A program made the translations under genes and the position numbers. 64,000 nt of DNA from Prolixibacteraceae bacterium (GTDB taxonomy: Bacteria > Bacteroidota > Bacteroidia > Bacteroidales > Prolixibacteraceae). The notes under the pieces were generated by a model. It had not been told where the DNA came from, ran no database searches, and saw only the letters and a program-made list of their open reading frames with translations. The first letter of the stretch is position 1; each line of letters starts with the position of its first letter. Shown in pieces: positions 47,263-56,764 of this stretch. The stretch covers positions 1 through 64,000 of the forward strand of contig JANXYV010000077.1 of the NCBI GenBank assembly GCA_025355875.1, given 5' to 3'.

Positions 47263-49320
47263 TTATTTCATTCTCTGAATCGCCACGTCAGCCGCTTTTA
47301 AAATTGCTTCATTCGAAAGTGGTTCGCCAACAGCCTGATGCATCCATTCGTTGGGCGTTAGCTGGCCCAGCGAAAAAATACGCTCCACTTCCGGTGCAAA
47401 TTCGTGGGTTTTGAAATGTTCTTCGAGCTGAAAATGAATGAGGTGTCCAAAAGCGTAGTTGGGCAGGTACATCGGAGAATTGACCATGTGCGAATAGATA
47501 CCAAGAATAGTCTGGTCTTTTATTCCGAAAACCGGTGCATAATAGGTATTCCAGACTTCCCTGCTGATTTCGAGAACTGCGTTTTTCAATTCGGTGGCCG
47601 TGCTGTTCGGATTGGAATAGAGCCATTGCCACATTTTCATATCTACCAGCGAAACACCCATGATTTCATACAGCGACCAGAAAATATCCAGCGTTTTCAG
47701 GGTTTCCTTCTCCGGATTGGGGTCTTTCATGTTCAGCAAAAACAGATCGCGTTCCTGAAAAACAAACGCCAGAGCTTCAGTAAATGCAGTATTGGGCACA
47801 CCGTTGATCATGTAATTCGGAACCTCATTCAGCGAAATGGTCTGTTCCACATTGTGTCCGAACTCATGAATGGCAATATTGTAGCCCTTGTAATTCATTC
47901 CTTTTGCCGGAATCCGGGTGCGCAGATGTGCTTTTTCGCTTTTCATCGAAGCGCCCCAGGCATGGCCTGAACCACGGGCCGGATCGACCGAAACCCGCGA
48001 GGCGATGAAAGCCGCTTTCTCTTTGGAAAAGCCAAGTTTCAGCAGGAGGTTTCCCAAATCGGCCTCGAGCGCTGCCGGATTTGGGTATTTCTTTTGGGTG
48101 ATCGCATTCAGGCTTTCTTCTGAAATCGAACTGCGGGCCTTAAACCCATCGTACCAGATATCCCAGGGTGAAAGTTCGCGTCCCAGACGTTTTTTGACGA
48201 TCGCCGCCACTTGTTGCACCTGCGATGAACTTAGAAATTCGTTGAACAGCTTTTGAACTTCGGGCAGAGGAATTTGCATATCAACCGAAAATGCCCTCTG
48301 AATGGCGGTATTCATTTCAGGATAATATGGATCAAGCACCTGATAAACATGGAAAGTATTCAGAATTTGCTGGTACCGACCGTCGGTTTCGGCTGGACTA
48401 TCGGCTGCGTTTCCTGAAACAAGTACCTGATTCGAAATTGGCTTCCAGTCTACTTTTCCGGAGTTAATTACTGACTTGGGGATACTCTGGTCGACAATTC
48501 GCTCCATCACTTGATAGATCATGGCTTGTTTTTCGAAACCTTTTTCCTTGTTGGCGTAGTTTGCTTTGATTTCGTCGCGCAGGTTCCAGTGGCTCAGCAA
48601 AATCATATCTTCCGGAAAAAGTCTTTGGTTGTCTTCGTTCAACAAATGGCCCATATAGATATTGTAATCAGCAACATAGGCATTCGTGGCCGCCGAAACC
48701 ACCGATTCGCGCTGAACCAGTTCGGATGGCACGCGAGCTTTGAACACATCTCCCAAACGGGCATAACCCCAATCCAGGGCTGTCCAGTTTGGCCCTGAAA
48801 TATTCTTTTCTTCGGTTGAATAGTACGGAAAATTAAGCGCGACGATAAATGCTATTTTGTTTTCGTACAGATCGTTGATGAGGTGAGCGCCCGGGTTGTA
48901 TCCGGCAAACATCGGATCAATAGGTAAGAGTTCGCTCTTTTGGAGAGTCACATTTTCCTGCAGGTCGAGGCTCAATTTGTTGAAGTGTCCTAACAACGAT
49001 TCCAGATATTCAGAAAACCGTTTAAATGATGCTTCTTTTTTGGCGGGATCAGCAATGAAGTTCTCACCACAAAATTTCACAAAATCTTCCGGAGTTCCAT
49101 CGGCATCGCGCCACAATGAGGCGGCGTGTTGCACCCCTTTTTCGATGATGGCGGAATTATTTCCCGAAGCTCCGCCACTTGCTGCTTTTACAGCATCAGC
49201 AATGACACCTTCCGAAATACCTGTTGGCACTGGTGTAGGGACATCCGGTTTCTGTATTTTTGAATGACAGGCTGAAATCACACCGAAACAAACTAAAATG
49301 ATGATTGAATTTCTGATCAT
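47263..49320 (-). CDS. HEFGH-motif zinc metallopeptidase lipoprotein
   Basis: Lipobox-like VISAC near N-terminus; NIAIHEFGHNVEQTISLNEVPNYMINGVPNTAFTEALAFVFQERD (HExxH plus downstream E). Confidence 0.75.
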   Translation of the reverse strand: MIRNSIIILVCFGVISACHSKIQKPDVPTPVPTGISEGVIADAVKAASGGASGNNSAIIEKGVQHAASLWRDADGTPEDFVKFCGENFIADPAKKEASFKRFSEYLESLLGHFNKLSLDLQENVTLQKSELLPIDPMFAGYNPGAHLINDLYENKIAFIVALNFPYYSTEEKNISGPNWTALDWGYARLGDVFKARVPSELVQRESVVSAATNAYVADYNIYMGHLLNEDNQRLFPEDMILLSHWNLRDEIKANYANKEKGFEKQAMIYQVMERIVDQSIPKSVINSGKVDWKPISNQVLVSGNAADSPAETDGRYQQILNTFHVYQVLDPYYPEMNTAIQRAFSVDMQIPLPEVQKLFNEFLSSSQVQQVAAIVKKRLGRELSPWDIWYDGFKARSSISEESLNAITQKKYPNPAALEADLGNLLLKLGFSKEKAAFIASRVSVDPARGSGHAWGASMKSEKAHLRTRIPAKGMNYKGYNIAIHEFGHNVEQTISLNEVPNYMINGVPNTAFTEALAFVFQERDLFLLNMKDPNPEKETLKTLDIFWSLYEIMGVSLVDMKMWQWLYSNPNSTATELKNAVLEISREVWNTYYAPVFGIKDQTILGIYSHMVNSPMYLPNYAFGHLIHFQLEEHFKTHEFAPEVERIFSLGQLTPNEWMHQAVGEPLSNEAILKAADVAIQRMK

Positions 49321-49574
49321 ATCACTTACTGATTTAGGTAATTTCTAAAATGACAGACCGAAAATAGGGAAAAGTTTTTATTCTGAAAGTGATTATCGGC
49401 AGCATGGGCATTTCTATCCGAAAAAGATGACCAATTTTGACATTTAGTAGCTGTTATTGAATAAGTTATTCCTTTCAGTATAAACTTTGTCCAGACACTT
49501 GTGTTTATATGATAGCTTGGATTTTTATGTCCATCCGAAGTGTAAAGAAATCATTCATCTTAAAACTAAACGAT

Positions 49575-49970
49575 ATGAAAAATCAGAATCGTCATTTATC
49601 CGTTGTCACCATCTTTTCCTCTATTTTGCTTTTCTCTTTGGTTTCTTTCGATGGATACTGTCAGAAGAAAACAAAACCCGAAACGGCGGCTCTTTTTCCT
49701 GAACCGGTTTCAGGTATATTGAACAGCTCGTGTGTTGGATGTCATTCGGATGAAGGCAGCTCGAAAGCCAAGCTCTTTATGAACCTTTCTGAATGGGATA
49801 AACTCAGTCAGAAAAAGCAGATGAAAACGGCCAGGAAGATGAATAAGAAGGTCGCCAAAGGAGCGATGCCACCATCGGGTTTTCTGGAAAAACATCCGGA
49901 AGCAGCGCTCACTCCGGAGAAGATCAAAAACATCAACGACTGGGCAGTAGCATTGCAGAAAGCCAAATAG
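49575..49970 (+). CDS. Haem-binding domain (monohaem c-type) protein
   Basis: LNSSCVGCHSDEGSSKAKLFMNLSEWDKLS...KGAMPPSGFLEKHPEAALTPEKIKNINDWA; CxxCH motif. Confidence 0.75.
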   Translation: MKNQNRHLSVVTIFSSILLFSLVSFDGYCQKKTKPETAALFPEPVSGILNSSCVGCHSDEGSSKAKLFMNLSEWDKLSQKKQMKTARKMNKKVAKGAMPPSGFLEKHPEAALTPEKIKNINDWAVALQKAK

Positions 49971-50002
49971 AATCCGTCTTTTTCATCAATTTCCCCTCGA
50001 AA

Positions 50003-50047
50003 AAAAACCTGCCTCCAACCAGTTTGAATGGTCGAAAACAGGTTTTT
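50003..50047. terminator. Stem-loop between convergent haem-binding gene and uraA-like gene
   Basis: AAAAACCTG ... CAGGTTTTT with inner AACCA/TGGT pairing. Confidence 0.7.
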
Positions 50048-50069
50048 GCTTTCCGATTTTGGAATATTT

Positions 50070-51359
50070 TTAAACGTCCTTATTCATGATCTTAAGCTTT
50101 CCTAAGATCCAGAAGATAAGCGACAAAACAACTCCGATGATAGCTGCAAAAGCCATTCCCTTCAGCTGAACCGAGCCAATATTAATGCTTGCGCCGCTCA
50201 CACCAACCACAAAAGTAACTGCTCCCAGTACCATGTTGCTGTTTTTGCTAAAATCTACTTTCTGTTCCACAAACATGCGGAATCCCTGTACGGCAATTAC
50301 TCCGTACAACAGCATCGTGATGCCGCCCATAACTGCACTCGGAATGGTTGAAATCGCTGCTGAAACTTTTCCAATTAACGAAAAGGAAATTGCTAGCAAA
50401 GCAGCTCCGCGAATAATCCAGACAGAATACACGCGGGTAATGGCCATTACACCAATATTTTCGCCGTAAGTGGTGTTTGGAGGCGATCCTGCAAATCCGG
50501 ATAACACATTACTGATTCCATCTCCAAGCAACGATTTGTGCAAACCCGGATTTTCCATCAAATCGGTTTCGGTAATTTTTCCGGTAACGATCAGGTGACT
50601 GATATGTTCGGCCAGCACTACAATACAGGCAGGAGCGATGATGACAATTGCATTAATATCGAAAACCGGAGTTTGAAATTTTGGTAATGCAAACCAGTTA
50701 GCATTAGCAATCACAGCGGTATCAACCATTCCCATTGCAAGAGCCAGCATATAACCGGCAATTACGGCAAAAAGAATAGGGATTACCTGCATAAAACCTT
50801 TGAATAAAACTGAACCGGCAATACCCACAATCAAGGTAAACATCGAAACAATAACGATATTTGAATTCATCACAAATGGCTGTACCACTTGTCCGACATT
50901 GGTCGGCCAGGGAGCCAGACCAGCCTGCTGCGCTGCAACCGGAGCCAATTCAAGCCCGATAATGGCCACTACTGCACCCATCACAGCCGGGGGCATAACG
51001 ATGTCGATCCATTTTATTCCCCAGAATTTAACGACATACGAAATCAGGATAAAGAACAAACCGAAGAATATAAATCCGGATTGTGCATGGGTAAAACCAC
51101 CGTATTTACTGATCACCAGCATGGCAGGGGCGATAAACGCGAAACTGGAGCCCAGATAGGCAGGAATACCGCCTTTCGTTACCCAGGTGTAAATTAAAGT
51201 ACCTACACCATTCATAAGCAAAGCAATTGCCGGATCAACTCCAAGCAGAATAGGAACCAGAATTGTAGCACCAAACATGGCTGTCAAATGCTGAAAACTG
51301 AGCGGGATGCTCTCTAAGAGAGGAAGTTTCTCATGAATACCAATAATTCGTCTCGCCAT
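50070..51359 (-). CDS. uraA: Uracil-xanthine permease family (UraA-like) transporter
   Basis: FQHLTAMFGATILVPILLGVDPAIALLMNGVGTLIYTWVTKGGIPAYLGSSFAFIAP; GFAGSPPNTTYGENIGVMAITRVYS. Confidence 0.92.
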   Translation of the reverse strand: MARRIIGIHEKLPLLESIPLSFQHLTAMFGATILVPILLGVDPAIALLMNGVGTLIYTWVTKGGIPAYLGSSFAFIAPAMLVISKYGGFTHAQSGFIFFGLFFILISYVVKFWGIKWIDIVMPPAVMGAVVAIIGLELAPVAAQQAGLAPWPTNVGQVVQPFVMNSNIVIVSMFTLIVGIAGSVLFKGFMQVIPILFAVIAGYMLALAMGMVDTAVIANANWFALPKFQTPVFDINAIVIIAPACIVVLAEHISHLIVTGKITETDLMENPGLHKSLLGDGISNVLSGFAGSPPNTTYGENIGVMAITRVYSVWIIRGAALLAISFSLIGKVSAAISTIPSAVMGGITMLLYGVIAVQGFRMFVEQKVDFSKNSNMVLGAVTFVVGVSGASINIGSVQLKGMAFAAIIGVVLSLIFWILGKLKIMNKDV

Positions 51360-51599
51360 TTGTAGATCTCCTTTGATTTTAGATTAAGTTAATTTAAGCA
51401 GAAGTTAGCTGTCAGGTTTAAAACCGGATGAAATTAACAATACTTTCAAAACCCATCTACCGGGTCCGGAATTAGATATTCACAAAATTTGTTAGTAACA
51501 GGAAGGTAAGTGGAACATCGGAAAACAAAAACACAACTATTAAGCCCAGGCAGAATGCATCAAGTACAGGTTAATACGGGTCTATTTCTGACTAAAACT

Positions 51600-53849
51600 T
51601 CAATTGCCCTTCGACCCAAACGGCACCTTCAAGCTCAAGCAAATATTCCTTCCCGGATTGTACAAATTGACTTCCTTTAAGGTAGAAAGATGATCCATGT
51701 ATTTGACATCAAAGAGGTTGTTTGCACCAATACTCAGAGAAATCAATTGTCTATTTACCTTCAGGTTGCCACCAATGTTCAGGTCTGTCAGTGTATAACC
51801 TTTCGTTGTGGTTTCGTCGGGCGCAGCATTATTCTGAGCAAAAGCCGTACTTGTGTTTACTGAAATAGAAGGGTTGAACAAAAATGATAACTGGTCTTTT
51901 TCAGCCCTTAACTCAAAGCGTAATTTGTGTGCCGGAATAAAAGGTAAATAATCTCCATTCTCCTGTTTCCCAACCACCGAAGCGAAAGTAGTTTCAAAAT
52001 GCAACCATTTCACTGGCTTCGGATGAATGTGCATTCCGGCTTCGCCCCCAACCAGACTTGAATTGGCTTGCTTATACTTGTAAATGGGAATGCCGGAACT
52101 TGTTTTTTCTCCTGTGGGTGAAATGAAAATATAATTCTTGATCACATTGTAAAAACCGGCCATCTCAAAGGTAAAGTTATCGCCGTGATAATGAATACTG
52201 GCATCCGATTCATACGAATTTTCAGGAACAAGATTTTGATTACCAACTTCATATCGGGTTTCATGCTGGCCGTTTGAAGTCAGTTCCGCCAGATTTGGAG
52301 TCCGGTAGGCCGAAGCAAAGTTGGCCCGAAATAAAAGTTTCTCGTTCAAATTGTAGGTTGCACCCAGCGAACCGCTGAAACTGCCATAGCTTTTTTCGAG
52401 CGCCGGACGATAGGTTTTCAAATCGGTTGGCAAACCGACCTGCACGGTTGAGATTGATTTTCCATCGTACCGGACTCCCGTTTGCATTTTCAGTTTTTTA
52501 AGAAAAGTGTACTGAAACAGTCCAAATGCTGAATAGTTGTTGGTACTGGCATCAGGTAACAGGATGGTTTCACGGTTGTTCAGGTTCTTATTGTTTTGAT
52601 TGAACCCCTGGAATCCAAGGATATATTCGGTGTTTTCACGGGCCGGAAAATACAGTTTTGCTTCATAAGTTAAAGTAGCCAGTCTCATCTGAATTTCGAC
52701 CACTTCGGGTTCGCCAAAATGCATCAGTTCAGTATTTTGATATGCTGAATTCAGGTCGAGCTTGAAGCGACCCAAATACAACCTGTTTTGAGATGACAAT
52801 AAATGCGTATTCAATTCCTGATACCAAACCTTGTTTTCACGACCCCGTTGAGTTACTTCAGCAATCGCCTGTTCTTCAACCATTCCCAGTTTTTGATTAG
52901 TATAATCGTAAAACAATTTGAATGTTCCGATTTTGCCGGTATACCCTCCATTGGTCTTTGCCGACCATTCATTGAACCGGGAATTGGGGGCGAATGCTCC
53001 TCCACCCTGAAGAAAATCGGTGTTGGTTTTCTGTCCGATTCTGAAACCTCCAAACAGATTGCCAGTCGATCCCCTGATTCCAAGATTATTGGTCATTCCT
53101 AGTGTATTTGAAAACATCTGCAGGTTGTAATCGCCAAGAATGTCTCCTCCCGGAGCTGGCTTTTCCTTGATAAAATTTATGACACCGCCAATCGCATCGG
53201 AGCCGTAAAGAAGCGATGCAGGTCCCTTTATGATGTCCACATCTTCAATCCCGAATTCATCAATCCCCAGCGGATGATGACTGGAATACTGGTAATTTTC
53301 GTACCTGACACCGTTATTCAGAACTAAAATATCGTTCATCGAAAGACCGCGGATCACCGGTTTTGAAACACCACTACCTTTCGAAATCATATCCACTCCA
53401 GGCACCTGGGTCAGCACTTCGGTAAAATTGGGAGTGCTTTTAATGGTCAGCGGATTTAATTTAAGAACATCAATCTTTACGGCATTATCATGCTGCGTGG
53501 AGTTATATCCACCGGTAACAACGATTTCGTCAGCCTCAATCGGAGTTTGTTTCAGTTGTATATTTAGTTCCACGCTTTTGCCGGTTAATTCAAGTGTTTC
53601 TATTCGGTTGGTAAAGCCAATGAACGAAAACTGAACTTTCATTTTCCCATTTGGCAAATTGATAATCTCGTACTTTCCGTTTACATCTGAAACGGCTCCC
53701 TTATTCATTTCAGGAACAAAAACAGTTGCCCCTGGTAATGGTAACTTATCGGTATCAGTTATCAGGCCACTTATTTTGTTTTGTGCACTCGCGGCCTGTA
53801 CGAAAATAAATAAGGCACTTACGAAGAAAATAAAACTTCTGTTTCTCAT
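51600..53849 (-). CDS. TonB-dependent receptor with N-terminal carboxypeptidase-like domain
   Basis: ISGLITDTDKLPLPGATVFVPEMNKGAVSDVNGKYEI; plug VPGVDMISKGSGVSKPVIRGLSMNDILVLNNGVRYE; start set to MRNRSF. Confidence 0.92.
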   Translation of the reverse strand: MRNRSFIFFVSALFIFVQAASAQNKISGLITDTDKLPLPGATVFVPEMNKGAVSDVNGKYEIINLPNGKMKVQFSFIGFTNRIETLELTGKSVELNIQLKQTPIEADEIVVTGGYNSTQHDNAVKIDVLKLNPLTIKSTPNFTEVLTQVPGVDMISKGSGVSKPVIRGLSMNDILVLNNGVRYENYQYSSHHPLGIDEFGIEDVDIIKGPASLLYGSDAIGGVINFIKEKPAPGGDILGDYNLQMFSNTLGMTNNLGIRGSTGNLFGGFRIGQKTNTDFLQGGGAFAPNSRFNEWSAKTNGGYTGKIGTFKLFYDYTNQKLGMVEEQAIAEVTQRGRENKVWYQELNTHLLSSQNRLYLGRFKLDLNSAYQNTELMHFGEPEVVEIQMRLATLTYEAKLYFPARENTEYILGFQGFNQNNKNLNNRETILLPDASTNNYSAFGLFQYTFLKKLKMQTGVRYDGKSISTVQVGLPTDLKTYRPALEKSYGSFSGSLGATYNLNEKLLFRANFASAYRTPNLAELTSNGQHETRYEVGNQNLVPENSYESDASIHYHGDNFTFEMAGFYNVIKNYIFISPTGEKTSSGIPIYKYKQANSSLVGGEAGMHIHPKPVKWLHFETTFASVVGKQENGDYLPFIPAHKLRFELRAEKDQLSFLFNPSISVNTSTAFAQNNAAPDETTTKGYTLTDLNIGGNLKVNRQLISLSIGANNLFDVKYMDHLSTLKEVNLYNPGRNICLSLKVPFGSKGN

Positions 53850-54033
53850 TCTGGAACTCCTGTTACTTTTATGACTCCTTACCATCAGCTCAAATTAGGA
53901 TCACTGTGTTTGATAACAGAACAATAAATCAGGTTCAAAGTTTCAGCAGGGTGAAATTATGTTGGCTGGTCAAGTTTGTTTTCAAAGTCTTTTTGTGCAT
54001 TTTTGGTTTCTCATTCAAGTTCAAATCTATTCT

Positions 54034-54333
54034 ATGGAAACTGTTTTATTGCTTATGCTGGCGGGAATTCTGATTGGCTTTGCCATCAGCCGCTTTCCAA
54101 ATGCAGTCAAGGCCAACGACAAGCTCATATCGTGGGCCATATATGTTCTGCTATTCCTGCTTGGAATATCAGTAGGACTGAATAAAACTATCATTCAGAA
54201 CCTTGATAAGATCGGACTTCAGGCTGTGATTATCACCTTGGGTGCTATCGGCGGAAGCGTTTTAAGCTTATGGCTGGTCTATCGGTTCTTCTTCCAGACT
54301 GGGCCACTTAAGGAAGGTCGGGATGAAGAATAG
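54034..54333 (+). CDS. LysO-type transporter, N-terminal half
   Basis: METVLLLMLAGILIGFAISRFPNAVKANDKLISWAIYVLLFLLGISVG. Confidence 0.8.
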   Translation: METVLLLMLAGILIGFAISRFPNAVKANDKLISWAIYVLLFLLGISVGLNKTIIQNLDKIGLQAVIITLGAIGGSVLSLWLVYRFFFQTGPLKEGRDEE

Positions 54334-54928
54334 TTTGATCATCCTTGGATTTTTTATCACCGGACTTGCTCTTGGGATCAGCAAAATGCTGCCAGAGCAG
54401 CTGGTGAAAAATAATTTCAGCATGTATGCCTTGTATGGCCTGATGTTTTTGGTTGGTATCAGTATCGGGGCAGATAAAAACTCCTGGTCGGTTTTTCGGA
54501 CCATGAAAATTAAAATTTTTCTGGTTCCTGCCGGTGTAATTTTCGGCACATTTGCCGGGACTTCACTGGTTTCCATATTTCTTCCGGATTTAAAACTGAA
54601 GGAAGTTTTAGCGGTAGGTGCAGGCTTTGGCTACTACAGCCTTTCCAGTCTGCTCATCACGCAAATCAACTCGGCCACATTGGGAGTCATTGCATTGTTA
54701 TCGAATATCATGCGCGAAATATTCACACTTCTGGCAACACCACTTCTGGTTCAATATTTTGGAAAACTGGCCGGAATCGCTTCCGGAGGAGCAACCTCCA
54801 TGGACACCACGCTTCCAGTAATTACCCGATATTCAGGAAAAGAATGGAGTATCATTTCTGTTTTTAGCGGAGTAATCCTAACCTTACTGGTTCCCTTTCT
54901 GGTAACCTTTATCCTGAGTTTTTGTTAA
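54323..54928 (+). CDS. lysO: LysO-family lysine exporter, C-terminal half
   Basis: LMFLVGISIGADKNSW...AVGAGFGYYSLSSLLITQI...LGVIALLSNIMREIFTLLATPLLVQYFGKLAGIASGGATSMDTTLPVITRYSG. Confidence 0.88.
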   Translation: MKNSLIILGFFITGLALGISKMLPEQLVKNNFSMYALYGLMFLVGISIGADKNSWSVFRTMKIKIFLVPAGVIFGTFAGTSLVSIFLPDLKLKEVLAVGAGFGYYSLSSLLITQINSATLGVIALLSNIMREIFTLLATPLLVQYFGKLAGIASGGATSMDTTLPVITRYSGKEWSIISVFSGVILTLLVPFLVTFILSFC

Positions 54929-55560
54929 ACGAGAAGTTGTCCAAGGCTATCAATCACCAAAGCCCCGCTTGCCTGAAGCACTTCTCTCGATTGGTGCCCG
55001 TTGGCAATCAGAACACAGCTACAACCCAATTCGGTCGCTACTTCAAAGTCGTGAATCGTATCACCAATCAACACCAGTTCAGCTGCCATCAGGTTTGATC
55101 TTTCCAATAAGCGATGTCCGTTTTCTGCCTTGGAAGCAGCAAAGTGGTTGTCAAGCCCTGAAACACGCTCAAAAAAATGATCGATTTGATAATGTCTCAG
55201 GCAATCTTCCAATACATCTTGCTTCATGGCCGAAAGAACAAACTGCCGGATCCCGGCCAACCGGAAATAATTCAGTACGCGAAATGTTTCCACATGAAGC
55301 GAACATCCGGAGACTTGTTGATTATAGCGTTCTATAAATTCCAGCGCAGGGATTTCAAACGGCTCATCATCAAAGTCAAACCCGATTTTTCGGTAATAAT
55401 TTTTTACGGGAAACGAAAAAGCATCCTTATAAGTATCGAGAGATAATTGAGGCAGGAAGCGTTTTTCAAGCATGTCGTTGATGGTTTCGACACAGAGTTG
55501 CACATCGTTCAGCAGAGTGCCATTCCAGTCCCAAATGATGCCAGTTGTTCGATCGAACAT
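54925..55560 (-). CDS. HAD family hydrolase (phosphoglycolate phosphatase-like)
   Basis: GIIWDWNGTLLNDVQLCVETIN...LVLIGDTIHDFEVATELGCSCVLIANGHQS. Confidence 0.88.
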   Translation of the reverse strand: MFDRTTGIIWDWNGTLLNDVQLCVETINDMLEKRFLPQLSLDTYKDAFSFPVKNYYRKIGFDFDDEPFEIPALEFIERYNQQVSGCSLHVETFRVLNYFRLAGIRQFVLSAMKQDVLEDCLRHYQIDHFFERVSGLDNHFAASKAENGHRLLERSNLMAAELVLIGDTIHDFEVATELGCSCVLIANGHQSREVLQASGALVIDSLGQLLV

Positions 55561-55563
55561 AAA

Positions 55564-56709
55564 CTAAGTCAACGATTTACGCTTATTCAGCAATGGATTC
55601 ACATACATTTGAAGGAACATGGTACGGATAATTCCTGCATCGCCCTGAATGAGCGAAACAGCTTCGTCGAGCATCGCAACAAACCGCTGGTATTGTTTAG
55701 GAGTATAATGTTCTGAATTTGAATTGGTCTGATTCAGAATATCTTCTGCAATATAATTATTGGGCCAGAGTTTAAAATTCGTGTAAATCTGCCGGTCGAT
55801 GTATTCAGCCAGTTTTTCAATCTGGCTTGCAATCGTTTGCTCGCCCGAATTCCAGTCAATCTGGTCAGAAATAGGTTCCCCAAATCCGAAATGCACTCTG
55901 CCTTTTGGCTTTACCAGTCCTTCGCTCATACTGCGCAAATCGTCATCCTGTGTCTTTTCGAAACCTTCCCTATTCCGCAGGTAGAGTTCGGCCACTTTCG
56001 AGATACCGCAAGGTTCAATCTCGTAGGAAATGGAAAGAGGAACAATTCTCAGTTCCCTGAACCCATCGGCAAATTCATTTATATTGCTAAGATTAAGCAT
56101 CTTAAGCACAGCCTGCTGAGTTTTATCGTTTCCATCTTTGGTCCTTCCTTCGCGCTGTGCAATCCAAACTGAAGTCTTTTTCCGGGTGATATCGCGGCGG
56201 ATGTATTCGGAAAGTTTCTTTGAAACCATTAACAATTCCCTCACCGGAAGGCTTCGGTGAACCACAAATGCACGGTTCAGTTTAACTGCATATTCGATCC
56301 ATTTTTCGATCAGCAAGTTATCTCCAATCGCAATTTCGGTCGTATTCATCCCTTCAAGCACAATCAGGAAATTCATCAAAGCCGAGTCGAGAATGATATC
56401 ACGGTGATTCGAAATGAAGAGATAGCTTGCGCTTTTATCAAGTTTTTCGAGCCCGCTGGAAGCCAATCCGTCGGTCGATGGCTTCAGAATCAGATCGTTG
56501 ATGAGGTGGTAAATAAATTCAAATTGCAATTCTTTGACCGAGTGAATCTTCGACAATAAGGTTTTGACTTGGTCTATTTTTGCCTGATCTTTAAAAATAA
56601 ATTGAAGGATATTCTGAAATTCATCATCCTGAAGGAGTAACCGTAGGTAATGATTGACTTCTGAATCATCAAACGGACGGATATCATCGAAATTAATTTT
56701 GTGGACCAT
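55564..56709 (-). CDS. Glycerol-3-phosphate/1-acyl-glycerol-phosphate acyltransferase family protein
   Basis: SYLFISNHRDIILDSALMNFLI (NHRDxxxD) and VWIAQREGRTKDGNDKTQ. Confidence 0.8.
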   Translation of the reverse strand: MVHKINFDDIRPFDDSEVNHYLRLLLQDDEFQNILQFIFKDQAKIDQVKTLLSKIHSVKELQFEFIYHLINDLILKPSTDGLASSGLEKLDKSASYLFISNHRDIILDSALMNFLIVLEGMNTTEIAIGDNLLIEKWIEYAVKLNRAFVVHRSLPVRELLMVSKKLSEYIRRDITRKKTSVWIAQREGRTKDGNDKTQQAVLKMLNLSNINEFADGFRELRIVPLSISYEIEPCGISKVAELYLRNREGFEKTQDDDLRSMSEGLVKPKGRVHFGFGEPISDQIDWNSGEQTIASQIEKLAEYIDRQIYTNFKLWPNNYIAEDILNQTNSNSEHYTPKQYQRFVAMLDEAVSLIQGDAGIIRTMFLQMYVNPLLNKRKSLT

Positions 56710-56764
56710 GCCTGGATTTTTGTCGGGCAAATATAATAATTGAGAGCGAACAAGTGAAATTAAT

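Noticed and set aside
51600-54928. TonB receptor plus LysO as a joint uptake/export system
   Set aside because: The genes are divergent with a spacer of about 180 nt and no shared pathway evidence; adjacency alone is insufficient.
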